Below, one piece after another: positions 42,472-54,284 of a DNA stretch of 64,000 nt. The notes beneath the pieces are model-generated. The model was not told where the DNA came from and made no database searches. It worked only from the letters and a program-made list of their open reading frames with translations. Position 1 is the first letter of the stretch, and every line of letters begins with the position of its first letter. The DNA comes from Amorphophallus konjac (Eukaryota; Streptophyta; Magnoliopsida; Alismatales; Araceae): assembly GCA_022559845.1 (NCBI GenBank), contig CM040125.1, forward strand, positions 330,529,829-330,593,828. The letters are read 5' to 3'. The position numbers and the translations under genes are program-made.

Positions 42472-44842
42472 TGTATAGGGAAGAGGCTGAAGAAAGAGTA
42501 TCGGTCTTCGACCGACTCAAATACCCTGACCAGGCAAAAAGAAAAGTTTGCAGGCAGAGGGGAAGAATGCAAATCTTCGCCTGTAACATGGCTGGAATCG
42601 CCAGGGGGCAGAATATGCTACCAACTCAGCCAGATGAACTGCTCAGGCTGGCTACCAGACCAGGCCCCGTCACAAGAAGAGGTCAGGCTGCAAAAGATAA
42701 GATGAAGAATGATGAGGAAACCCGCAAGATCACCACCATGACAGTCAATGTGGTGACAACAGAAGAAGAAGACAATCCCTTCGTTGATGATGCTGAAGGG
42801 ACTTCAGCAGATATATAGATCCCATCGACTCTGGATCCCATGATCCAGATGATGTTTAGAAGATATCAACAGGAGATCAGTGCTCTCAGAAGACAGCTAA
42901 ATGAGAGGCATGAAGCCACACCGATCTCCAAGCAAGCCGAACCTGTGGGGCAGACTTCCAGCTCAGCAGAAATGGCTGTCCCAACTAATCCCCTTCCAGC
43001 TGATAAGGGCAAAGCTCCGAGCCAGCCTGTTCTGCAGCAAGCAGCAGCTCAGCCCTCTACATCTCAGACGCAGCCCACCGCGCCCACCTTGCACGCAACT
43101 GTGATGACGACTCCCTACAGCCAGCAACAAGCTCACTTCTTCCCAGAAGAGATAGATTCAGCCCTAGCCCACAAGCTGATGATTGAAAGAATTGTGGAGA
43201 TGAAGCTGTCTGAAGAGACTAGTGATGGTGTAATACCTATGACGTGTACAAAGTACCGTATCCTTCCCAGTATGCTGCTAAAAGACTACCCCCAGGCGTC
43301 AGTAAGCCGCCGAAATTTGAGAAATTCAACGGCCAGGGCTCTCCCAGGGAGCACATTGCTTACTATACCACAATTATGGGCGACCTGGCAGCTGATGAAG
43401 CCTATCTGCTTAAGTTCTTTGGCTCGTCCCTCACTGGGATAGCCTTTGAATGGTATTCAAGCCTGCCCGCTGGATCAGTGGTTGATTGGCCTGATATGCA
43501 AAGAAAATTCCGCGATAGATTTCATGTCACAGAAAGAGAAATTACAATAGCGGAGCTATATGCAACCAAGCAAAGGCAGGATGAAACAGCACTGGATTAC
43601 ATCAAAAGGTGGAGAAACTTAGCCATGAGATGCCGAAGACCTGCTCATCAGGAAGATGCAGTGCAGATATGTAAACAGAGCCTCAAAAGAGAGGTGCTAG
43701 AAAAGATGATCGGTGCATATGTCAAAACATTTGATCGGCTGAACAATATAGTGGCGGAAGTCGAGACGTTCTTGTCCAAGCGTCCGACCGCCAATGCTCC
43801 CACTATGCCAAAGGGTAAAACCAATGATCGACAGCCATCACATACTGAGGCTAACGCCGTCGATTTTAGAACCTTTGAGCAACAGAAAGGGAAAAAGGAG
43901 GCAGAAGAAGCTCCCCCGCCTGAGGGTGCAACAGAAAGAAAAGATAAGGTCTCTCTGAGAGACAGAATGAGAAGGGCTTACTCTTTTCCCAAAGATAAGA
44001 CATCAGCACTATTTAACTGGGCATATAAGTTCAATAAGGTAACGTTGCCTGAACCGAAGAGACCTGCGGATGCAACAAAGAAAGATGATCCGTTGTTCTG
44101 TCCATTTCACCGTGCGCTGGGGCATGCAATTGAAGATTGTTATGTCTTCAAGGATATTATGGAAGGAATGGTCAAAAAGGGTGAGCTACATTTGGGTGAT
44201 TACCAGGTGAAGCCACCTCATCCGCATGAGCCTCCGCCCTGGAGGATGGCCGCCAATATGATTTCAGTCTATCAGCAACTGCCTGAGGAAGCCGTTGAAG
44301 AATGTACCAGGCATACTTATGAAGCTTGCCTCCTCACCCCACTGAAAGATCAGGGAGGATGGCAGACGAAGCCCATAAAGAACAGGAAAAACAATATTGC
44401 AGCCAGCACCAGTGGGGCAACTATTCGGGGTGTCACCCCAAGGCCTGAGCTGCCTCCAGTAAAGCCAGTATGGCATACAGCTGAGACCGGGCCAGTCATC
44501 CGGATCCCTACTCACAACCGGAGGAGACAAACTCCCCTACCTGCACATAAAGAAGTAAGTCCTGCAGCCAGGCGTCTACAGCAGTATATCAATGAGCTCG
44601 ATGAATATGAGCAGAAAAAGCCCAAAAACCTGCTGGTAAAAGATTGTATACTCTGGGAGCAGCTCGAAGAATTGAAAATTGAAGAGCAGCCAGAGGCAGA
44701 GCAAAGAAAAGATGAGACTGAGCCCTTCTAGTGGCAAGAGCCGGCAAAGCCGAATTCCCAGAAGAAGAAGAGACGGCCCAAGTCCAAAAGGGGAAAGAAA
44801 GTCACGACAGTACAATGTAACACCCTGTCGGTACTCTTTTCC
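42472..44842 (+). pseudogene. Element E upstream-ORF end and gag, broken
   Basis: Reading continues in frame from 36290 (..AGYDKED, then LYREEAEERVSVFDRL) to a TAG at 42816-42818. Gag follows: helical region RRYQQEISALRRQLN, then (after a frameshift near 43240) KFEKFNGQGSPREHI, GIAFEWYSSLP, MQRKFRDRFH and DYIKRWRNLAMRC. A CPFHRALGHAIEDC zinc-binding motif of the Tat type follows near 44099-44140. Another TAG is at 44729-44731. Gag would form the particle and bind genomic RNA. Domain order and the unusual C-x2-H-x4-H-type finger match Tat-lineage Gag. The copy is not translatable as a whole. Confidence 0.85.
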
Positions 44843-47800
44843 TTGCCCGGGGAGAATGATGAGGATGAAGCATCAAATGCCCCGCTAGAAGCCAACCATG
44901 CTGAGGCCTCTACCTCAGCCCATGCAACACGTTCTGGGAAAAGATGGGGGTGCCCGCCACCAGCTAATCCTAATATTATATTCAGAGGGGATCAACCCTA
45001 TCAGATCCCTGAGCCAGAGGTACGAGGTGTCCAGGTTCCTCCCCCTGCCAGCTTGTACCAAGAAAAAGAAGAGGCTCCTTCATTCCTGGAATTCTTGTCC
45101 AGTTTGGAAAATGAGCAGCTGGCTCACACTGCTTCAGCTGAAAACAATAAATGCCAGCAGACTGCAGTTAGAAAGCAGAAGCGGCATGAAGAAAATAAAG
45201 GAAGTAACCCTCTAGCAGAAACAGGGGTCGTTACTACGGAAGAAGCCTCCCGGGTAACCGATCAAGAGGGTAAAACCGGCACTGGGCAGCAAAGGCCACA
45301 GGCACCACATGAACCTCCAAGACCCCGTTGGATGGAGGAGATGAGACTGTCTAACGTCTGGGTGGGCAGCCGGATCATGAAGATGCTGAAGAAGCTCCCT
45401 ACCAGGTTCTCCATCTGGGAAATCCTCTCTCTGAGTGAAGAGGCTCGCCAAGCCATTATTGATGCCTTGCAGTCGCCGGCACAGTATGAAGCACTCTTGA
45501 CAGAAGTGAATTCTGGTCCATCAGTCACATTCACAGAGGATGATATGCTAATCCAAAATTCCGGCCATAACAGACCGCTGTATATGAGGGGTTCCCTGAA
45601 CTGTCAGCCGATAAGCAGAATACTGATAGATCCCGGGGCTGCTGTGAACATTCTCCCATACCGCATCTATCAGAAATATTACTTTGATCTGCAGCTCACC
45701 AAGGTCAGAGACATGAAGATTGCAGGATTTAACCAAAAGTGTGAGACACCTCTTGGGGTAGCTGATTTCAACCACACGTTGGGAGACCTCACTACAGTGG
45801 TACGATTCTATGCGATCGACTCTAACACCACGTATAAAGCCCTGCTGGGGAGACCGTGGCTGCATGAATATCAAATAGTGCCATCCACGCTACATCAGTG
45901 CATCAAATACTGCCATGAAGGAAAAGAAGAAAGGGTGTTTGCGGATCTGCATCCTTTCGAAGTGTTCGAGTGCCATATGCTCGATGCATCCTACTATACC
46001 GAGGTGTCGCAAAACTGCGAAAGGAAAGAGGCTGTGGTCAGCCAGAAAAAGCCCGCGACAGAGGCAAGGAATTGGTCTCCACCGCCACCAAAGGGCTATG
46101 TTAAAAAGCATAATGTATCTCACATCTCTTATGCCGGTGACTTTGCTCGGGTTACCCCTCCTAGCGTCCACCCGGATAATGCCGATGAAGAAATGAAGCA
46201 AAAGTACACTCAGGTGGAGGTGCCGCAGGGTTTATTTAAACCCATCGTCAGCCTTGAGTACCAAACGGTGCTACCACTGAAGACTATGGAAATCCCTCGC
46301 TTCTGCGAGCCTCCTATTATATTCTACACCGGGGAGCCAGTCGAAGAAGATGATCAAGACTGTATGGCCCCTGAAGAAGCCGCAAACCGGATGGTACCGA
46401 TTACAGGCTTGGATTATACTACCCAACGGGTTTCACAAATGTTCTCCAAGATGCAAATGCCATCAATGCAGCCTGCTGCTCAGAAGAAGGCATTCAAGGA
46501 ACTGTGGGATCTGCCTCGAGATAGTAAAGAAATGAGGAAGATCACTCAACACCCAGGATTGGGCTATACCCTCCAAGACTACTATGAGGCTGAGGTAGAC
46601 GTCATATCTGTCTCCTACCAGCATGACGATCCTCCCGAGATAGGATATGACAAATACCCCTCGGAGGATGAAGAAATCATTTATCAATCCATAATAAGCA
46701 ATGAAGCCTCAGACAACCTGCCAGAAACAGAGACATCTGATGAGACAAAGAAAGCTTGGTACTGGGAGGACCTATCTTCCAAAGAGGATCCGTTCCAGGC
46801 TGAAGCAAAATTTGATACGGGAACCCCGGATGAAGATCAAATAGCCAGAGAGCTGGAGGAGTGTCTGGAGTTCGGGCGCATCCTAGAAGAATTCCGGGCT
46901 CTATAGAATGATGACCTTTCAGGGGAGCCCACATTAGAAGAGCCTCTAAGGACGGAGGGGTCCACTTCTGAATTTCTTGCTGAACCAGTCTCGCCCTCGG
47001 AGCAGACTGAACAGGATCCGATAGTATTGGCCCTATATGATGCGCCAGCATCCGCTGGTGACCAGTATGATGAAGCAGAGGAGCATGAAACTGAAGAAGA
47101 TTATATCCCGGGAGGCTTTATTGATTTTCAAGGAGCCCCGCTCGAAGTCGAAGACGGAGGCCAAGCCACCGTCGATGAGCTGATAGAAATAAATTTGGGG
47201 TCCGCATATGAGCCAAGGCCAACATTCCTCAGCGCACTGCTAGAGCCAGATGTCAGGGAACAATATATATAGTTCTTGAAAGAATTCTGAGACTGTTTTG
47301 CATGGACATATGATGAAATGCCAGGAATGAGCTCTGATGTGGCACAGCACCGATTGGCAATAAACCCAGAGGCTAACCCTGTAAAGCAGCCTTCCAGGAG
47401 AATGCGTCCTGAATTGATAAATCAGATTAACAAAGAAGTTGACAAGCTGATTGTGGTAGGCTTTGTCGAAGAAAACCAGTATACTACATGGCTGGCCAAC
47501 ATAGTGCCCGTAAAGAAGAAGAATGGACAGATTAGAATATGTGTTGATTTTCGGGACCTTAATAAGGCTTGCCCGAAAGATGATTTCCCAGTGCCAATCA
47601 CTGAGGTGATGATCGATGTAACTACTGGCCATGAGGCCCTATCATTTATGGATGGGTCATCCGGATACAATCAGATCTGGATTGCTAAAGAAGATAGAGT
47701 ACACACTGCATTCCGCACTCCGAAGGGGATATTTCACTACAAAAGGATGCCGTTCGGCCTCAAGAATGCCGGCGCTACTTACCAAAGAGCTATGACAAAG

Positions 47801-47912
47801 ATCTTTGATGACCTGCTCCTCAAAAAGGTAGAGTGCTACATTGATGATCTGGTGGTAAAAACCAGCAAAAGAGAAGATCATTTGCAAGACCTAAGGATAG
47901 TATTCCAGAGGT
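44843..47912 (+). pseudogene. Element E protease, linker and N-terminal RT
   Basis: The frame continues without shifts. Protease region HNRPLYMRG and ILIDPGAAVNILP has an active site reading D-P-G, unlike the usual D-S/T-G. Next comes a long acidic linker (KPIVFY-type region is FYTGEPVEED here), then RT with WLANIVPVKKKNGQ, VDFRDLNKACPKDDF, MPFGLKNAGATYQ and catalytic YIDDLVVK. TAG stops at 46904-46906 and 47270-47272 and a TGA at 47288-47290 interrupt it. All look like single-base transitions. RT is split at 47912 by insertion G and resumes at 51659. Homologous to element B. Confidence 0.9.
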
Positions 47913-47917
47913 TGCGC
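47913..47917. other. Target-site duplication TGCGC, left of element G
   Basis: TGCGC before TGTAACGCCC, repeated at 51659-51663. Removing G plus one copy restores the RT frame exactly. Confidence 0.93.
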
Positions 47918-48463
47918 TGTAACGCCCGGTAATTTTGGAATAGGAATAAAATATATACATAAGTATATAATGTTTAATGATTAAAGTTTATTCAAATAAA
48001 TACTTGGTCAAGTGATATTCCTAAAGGGTTGCTCAGATCGAACCTGCCTCTGATACCTAGGACAAGGACTAATAAAAGTTAAAGAACTTATGAGCAATAA
48101 AATCTCTAAATAGAAGATTACTAAGATCTTAATGTATGTGAGAACTAGCCACACCAAATCAATGAGGTATAGAACCTTAGAGATAGTCTTAAGAGCCTTA
48201 TTTATGCATAGACGGAAATACATGCAAGTTATTAAAAGATATAAGTAGTATGTGTAAGGTCTTGACAAATAAACAAGTAAGACTTCCAAACAAAGTAAAC
48301 TTGTGTAAAGGAACAAATAGAAATAACTAGTTACAAATATAATTATTAGGCCTTGATAAAGGATTAACATTTTTAATGCTAAGCTCCATTGGCCCAAACT
48401 CAACCCAAGCATTTTACGCTTAATGGGCTTTTTAACACGTTTTATTATCTTCTCCCATATAGG

Positions 48464-48502
<39 letters not shown>

Positions 48503-48604
48503 AGTACATAACATAAACCTGTATATATGTATATATATATATACCTAGAAATAGAAGGAAAGTATATATTATATACGAATGAACAAATAAAAGAGTGAAG
48601 TGGA

Positions 48605-48850
48605 AATAACGCCTCTAGTACAGGCGCTACTTAAAGAATACACGCCCTCAGGGAAGGCGTGCCTAAAGAAAGGACGCCCACACGAGCGGTCGTCATTTCT
48701 CACGCGACCAAATTGGGCAAGTAAAAGAAACGCCCCTTTCATGGGCGTGTTTTTAAACACGAAACGCCCTTATACAAGGCGCCTTTTCAGAAACGCCCTA
48801 TGACAAGGCGTCAATTTAAAATGTGACGCCCTGACCTAGGTCGTTAATTA
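48605..48850. repeat. ACGCCC-type hairpin array upstream of TATA in G
   Basis: Seven units in 245 bp: CACGCC...GGCGTG (48641-48661), ACGCCC-CTTTCAT-GGGCGT (48730-48748), ACGCC...GGCGTC (48793-48812), GACGCC...GGTCGTT (48825-48845) and others. A perfect palindrome CGTGTTTTTAAACACG follows at 48746-48761. The array ends about 140 bp upstream of the TATA box. Spacing and arm words match LTR1-3 although the LTR is otherwise unrelated. Confidence 0.8.
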
Positions 48851-48988
48851 CATTCCGGTTCCGTTCGAACCAAGAGCTTATCCTGGGAAGGGTTAAGCTA
48901 ATCTAGTAAGTATCTACTAGGGTAAGGACTCTATATTGGAAGCATTACTTCCACTAGAACACTAACTCTAATAGGACACCCAAAATCC

Positions 48989-48995
48989 TATAAAA
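48989..48995 (+). promoter_or_regulatory. TATA box of LTR G
   Basis: TATAAAA followed by ACTCTCGTTC, preceded by the hairpin array and followed by a CT/TTC-rich stretch, as in LTR2 and LTR3. Confidence 0.6.
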
Positions 48996-49519
48996 ACTCT
49001 CGTTCATCCAACTCTAAACCTATTTGATCGTTCGTCTGCTACGGTACGTGAAGAACATCAGGTTATTCTTCTTTCTTCTTTCCTTCTTCCTTCTGTTGTG
49101 ATCGATCAACTCATGAAGAATAACGATTCTTCATCTTATTCGTCTATACAGGTTGAGAAGCTCCTGTGAAAGAACAAGGTAATGTTCTTCTTCTTTCTCC
49201 TCTGGTTAGGTAAGGTGAAGAAACTAATATCTGTTTCTTCTTTTCCTGTAGGATATACAACAAATTGACAAAACGAAGAACGAGGGTTCTTCATCAAAAC
49301 CAACTCTTCCTCCGTTAAACATAAAGCCCTTCTCTTCCTGCCCTTATTGCTGTTAGAAGCCTCATACACGGTTCATCTTCAGATCATCAGCATACCCAAA
49401 GGTAGGTTTTCTCAAGGCACTGTAGCCCAAACAAGTTAATTCAATGAATATACATCATCACATGCATGAATATAAGTTTTAATATAGCTTCTACGCGTTT
49501 TCTGGAATATTTTTGAAAG

Positions 49520-50095
49520 AGACGCTTCTGTCAAGGGCGCTATTTTACAAGACACGACCCTGACCAGGTCGTCAATTCCTAAATTCGACGCCCTGTACAA
49601 AGGCGTTAATTCCATGAAATTACATGCAATTAATAATTGTTCACGTTTAAAATTTAATAGCTATGAAATCTTGAAACTAATGTAATGCATGAGTATACCG
49701 TGAAATCCTACTATTTTTCTTGTCATGACTATATATCTTGTCTCCTGAAATTTATTATCCTGAAATTTATAAAAATTCTTGAAAAGCATGAATTCACGAC
49801 CTGAACAAAGTCGTTTCTTGTGAAACCCACGCCACGATCGAGGGCGTGAATTTCAAAATAACGCCCCCGTTCAGGGCGTGTCTTTGATAAATCCCAGTAT
49901 ATGTATATCCTGCAAAAAATAGGATTAAAGAATGGACGACCATTGTGCATGTCGTCACATTGAAATAAAACGCCCCTGTAAAGGGCGTGTTTTTGATAAA
50001 ACACAGAATTATGGAAATTTCTGCAAAATTGGAAATGCATGTAAACGCCCTTATTTAAGGCGTTATTTACTTAGGTAGTGACTTAATCAAAGTCG
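49520..50095. repeat. Second ACGCCC/ACGACC hairpin array in G
   Basis: About ten units downstream of the TATA box. Examples are ACGACCCTGACCAGGTCGT near 49555, GACGCCC...GGCGTT near 49587, ACGCCCCCGTTCAGGGCGT near 49862, ACGCCCCTGTAAAGGGCGT near 49969 and ACGCCCTTATTTAAGGCGT near 50044. Arms alternate between the C·G and A·T form at the fourth pair. Confidence 0.8.
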
Positions 50096-51658
50096 TTATT
50101 TTCTGTAAAAATGTTTTTACCTGTTACTGCTAACCGAGGGTTTGCATTATATTTATATATATGTATATCGACACTATATCTCCACTCCGTGAGTATAGTC
50201 CCACGTTTTCATGTTGTTCTATCGATCACCCTCAACTCTCATTGACATACAAGCTCTCCATTGGACATTCCGTTCCTTTGGACTAGCGAGTTAGTCATAG
50301 AGACCTCCGTAAGACTCCTCGTACCTTGGATTCCCTCAAGGTCGACTGAGCTGGTTGTACCCTAAAAACCCATTACACAATCTTTACCATGTCACTCTAA
50401 TGAAACATGGTATACCGGCCCTCATGTTATACTATATGTATGATATGAGAACTATCTTAAGGAATGGGGGGAAAACATGCCATCAATGAGATGTTATTGT
50501 AGACCCCAATTCTATATCAATTTTGTTATGATGATTCTTGTGGACCTCATGTTATTAACATGCTGTTCTTGTAGATCACAATTCTATATAAAGGAGTGAC
50601 CATCTACATATGGGCACTTATTTGTCATGGTACCCGGTTAGGGAACCAATTCCACCCAGTTTATCGACATGTCATGATTTATATGCTTTGCGTGAATTTT
50701 ATCGCCAGTATGTCCTTACTCAAGGGTCTTGCCCTTGAATTCCATGAAAATCTTATCTTATCATCCTAATTAAAGCTTGTTCTTGGAACTCCTTATTGGC
50801 TAAAAACTATCGTGGATGTCTAGATCTATCGTGAATGCTGTGCATATAGGGCCCGATCTGGTCTTGGGAGGAGCGCCCGAAAATACTAGTGCCCATGGGA
50901 GTTTTAATGATAACGGTGTCTAGCATTGCACCGGAGTACTCTTTATCTTGATCTTTGGCATTCCACGATCTCTCTTTTCTTGCGTGCGTGACTTGACTTG
51001 CGTGACTTTACTAGCGTGGTCCGACACGGGCAATGTACTTGCGTGAAATAGCCAATAATCTATAAGGTCTCTCATGAATACTTCTTGATTAATACTCTCT
51101 TGGATGTTTTGCACGACGTGTTATTCTATTGATCAGTTTATTTCACTTGCTCAGTTATTTATACATGCATAGCCCTATTGCATAAACATGTGAAAACTTG
51201 TAATTACTTAAACCCATTGCTAGTTCTTGAGATATAATTTCCTACTGAGCGTTCGCTCACTCTGTTTTATTCCAACATTTTCAGGTAATCAGGTGGCTAG
51301 CAAGACCGAGACTCACACGGGCGGGACAAGTGTGCAAGCGCGCTTCAGAAACTAGTGAACCGAGTCTTTTATCTTTCTTGAGTCTAGATAGTGTTGTCTA
51401 GCTAAGTCAGCTTGGCGTCTCTTATTCAGTCATCTTGTCTAACGTCTGTTAGTATGTCGTTATCTTCCTTTCCATTGTGTTGAAGTCTCCAAGTTGGAAA
51501 ATAAGTTCTTGTAAGAGATTTATAATAGAAATATAAATTTCTATTGTTGTTCGAAATTATCTTGGTCTTATGCGATTGCTCTTGATCATTCACGACTGTT
51601 TAACTGCCACGTTCCGAGCAAACGACACGTTCCGCTGCTATCGGCCCGGGGCGTGACA

Positions 51659-54273
51659 TGCGCAGATATGAACTCAAGATGAATCCTATGAAATGCGCCT
51701 TTGGCGTGTCCAGTGGGAAATTCCTCAGATTTATTGTCCGACATAGGGGTATTGAAATTGATCCATCCAAGATTAAAGCTATCCAGGAGCTCCCTCCACC
51801 AAGAAATCTGCACGAGTTGAGATCCCTGCAAGGGCGTCTGGCCTACATCCGACGATTTATATCAAATCTATCGGGAAGATGCCACCCCTTTCACAAACTC
51901 ATGATGAAAGATGCACCGTTCCTCTGGGACGATGGCTGTCAGGAAGCCTTTGAGAAGCTGAAGGAATACCTCAAGACCCCTCCGGTGCTGGGGGCACCCA
52001 TTAAGGGCAGGCCCTTGATACTGTATATCACAGCCACATACTGTTCCCTGGGGGTAATGCTGGCACAGATAAATGAGGAAGGCAAAGAACAATCCCTGTA
52101 CTACCTAAGTAGGAGGCTGATGAGAACTGAAGAAAGCTACAGCTACATAGAGAAGACCTGCTTGGCACTAGTCTTTGCTGTCAAAAAGCTCTGACACTTC
52201 ATGTTGTCACATGAAATCAGATTGATATCTGCAGCAGATCCACTCAGATACATATTGACTCAGCCAGTACTGAAAGGCCGGTTGGGCAAATGGGCAGTAA
52301 TTCTGATGGAATTCGATATCACATATATACCCCAGAGGGCAATAAAAGGACAGGCCGTGGCTGATTTCTTCGCGGAGCACCCTGTGCCGGAGAATGATAT
52401 GTTGGGGACTGAGTTACCCGATGATGAAACACTCGAGGCCTGTCAAGCTCAGCCAGTTATGTGGCAACTGTTCTTTGATGGAGCATCCAGAACGGAGACA
52501 GATTCCGATGGAAAGACCAGAATACGGGCTGGAGCCGGTATTGTGCTGAAATCACCAGAAGGGGAGGTTGTGCATACTTCCTGTTCTATAAACAAGCCAT
52601 GCACCAATAATGAAGCCGAATATGAAGCTCTGATAATCAGACTCAATATCAGCCTCAACATGGGTATCCAAATGCTTCAGGTATTCGGGGATTCGATGTT
52701 GATAATAAAATAAGTCCAAGGGGAGTTCGAAGTGCGGAAGCCAGAACTAAATCCCTATCACCAGAAAGTTGTACGCCTCATGGCAAAGTTCTATCATATT
52801 GAACTCAAACATGTGGGCCGTGGACATAATGCCCAAGCTGATGCGCTGGCAAAGCTGGCCAGCTCGCTAGCAGTCCCGCCAGATGAAACACTGAACATTG
52901 TTGTTATGAACCGGCGGCAAGTCCCCAGTATGCTAGAAGGGTGCCCCGAAGAGGAAGAAGTTGCCACTATCAGCGCAGTACAGGCGTCTGATTGGAGACA
53001 GCATTTGCTACAATGGTTTCTGCACCAATAGCTGCCACAGAAAAGGGAGGAAAAGATGAAACTCCTGAGAATCAAAGATTCCTATGAATTCAGAAATGGA
53101 ACTTTATTCCGAATAATGGCGGATGCACGTAAAAAGATTCTACTCCGCTGCCTGTCCACTGAGGAAGCTTGGCAAGCGATGAAAGAAATACACGCTGGGA
53201 CAGCAGGCGCCCACCAGGCTGGCCCCAAAATGAAGATAGAAATCAAAAAGCTGGGCTACTATTGGCCTACCATGTTTGAAGACTGCTGTAAATTTGTAAA
53301 GTCATGCCAGAAGTGTCAGGAACATGCTACCGTGCCTAGAAGGCCACCTACAACTCTGCACCCTACAGTTCCTAGCTGGCCATTTGCACAATGGGGAACT
53401 AATGTAGTCGGGCCACTGCCGACTTCCTCGGCCGGTCATAAGTACATATTGGCCATGACAGATTACTTCTCCCGATGGGCGGAAGCTGTAGCATTAAGAG
53501 AAGTGACTGGTGAACTGGTCGCCAGATTTATCAAGCAGAATATTATCTTCCAGTTCGGGATCCCAAACCGAATAATATCTGATAATGGAAGTCATTTCAG
53601 AAATCGGAAAATCTATCGACTTGCCGAGAAGTATAAGATTGAATGGAGAACCTCCACTCCCTACAATCCCCAGGCAAACGGATTGGCAGAAGCTTTCAAC
53701 AAGACTTTGTGCACCTTGCTAGCCAAGGTTGTCAGTTCTAATAAAAAGGACTGGGAAGAAAAGATGTATGAAGCTCTGTGGGCATACCGCACCGTCTTTA
53801 AGACACCTACAGGGTGCTCACCATACTCATTGGTATACGGCTCGGAGGTAGTGGTTCCACTAGAGCTGGAAGTCCCGTCGCTCAGAGTGTCAATCCAATA
53901 TGGCCTGGCCCGTAGCGAACAAACAAATGCTGAAAGAAGGTTAGAAGAACTGACTGAATTGGAAGGGAAGCGCCTCCAAGCTCAGAAGAATATCCAAATG
54001 TATCAGGCCCGCATGGCCACTGCATTCAATAAACTCGTAAGAGGATGAGAATTCAAGAAAGGTGACCTCGTCATGGTCAAGAAAAAAGAAGTCATGGCGT
54101 CCAACCCAAAAGGAAAGCTGAATGCTAATTGGGAAGGTCCTTATGTGATACAAAGGGTCTACGAAGGAGGGGCCTACGTAGTTGTTAACCATCGAGGGGA
54201 AATTCAGTTCTCGCCACTCAACGGTAAACACCTCAAGCTGTATCATGCTGCACAACTAATATTCCCCGAGTAA
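51659..54273 (+). pseudogene. Element E pol, 3' part: RT end, RNase H, archaeal-type RNase H, integrase
   Basis: One continuous frame with four stops (52192-52194, 52711-52713, 53029-53031, 54046-54048). In order: RT thumb (RRYELKMNPMKC, HELRSLQGRLAYIRRF); gypsy RNase H (LYITATYCSLGVML to VADFFAEHP); a second RNase H with FFDGASR, AGAGIVL, NNEAEYEAL and GDS (about 52462-52850), the archaeal-type domain diagnostic of Tat elements; and integrase with H...H and CQKC finger, TDYFSRW, SDNGSHF and QANGLAEAF, then a GPY-like tail (NWEGPYVI). The usual first catalytic Asp of integrase (D in a WG-x-D-x-VGP context) is Asn here (GTNVVGP). The enzyme is therefore dead even apart from the stops. Confidence 0.9.
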
Positions 54274-54284
54274 TCGGGCCAAAA

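Larger units (their letters stand above)
47918..51658. mobile_element. Probable solo LTR G, 3.74 kb
   Basis: Starts TGTAACGCCCGG and ends CCCGGGGCGTGACA, with perfect TGCGC duplications. No internal direct repeat, PBS or retroelement protein is seen, so it is best read as one very long LTR left after recombination. Such ends and length recall Tekay/Del-type chromovirus LTRs. A TATAAAA at 48989-48995 suggests plus orientation. The last 1.5 kb (50100-51658) has no recognisable gene. AT dinucleotide runs lie at 48465-48545. Confidence 0.8.

Noticed and set aside
48465..48545. TA-dinucleotide run as a possible origin or MITE
   Set aside because: It is a plain microsatellite inside LTR G with no terminal inverted repeats or own target duplication; the run at 56495-56525 is similar.
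47918..51658. DNA transposon with terminal inverted repeats (TGTAACGCCC / GGGCGTGACA)
   Set aside because: TG...CA ends, a 5-bp target duplication, an internal TATA box and LTR-like length fit an LTR better; no transposase is encoded. The alternative is not fully excluded.
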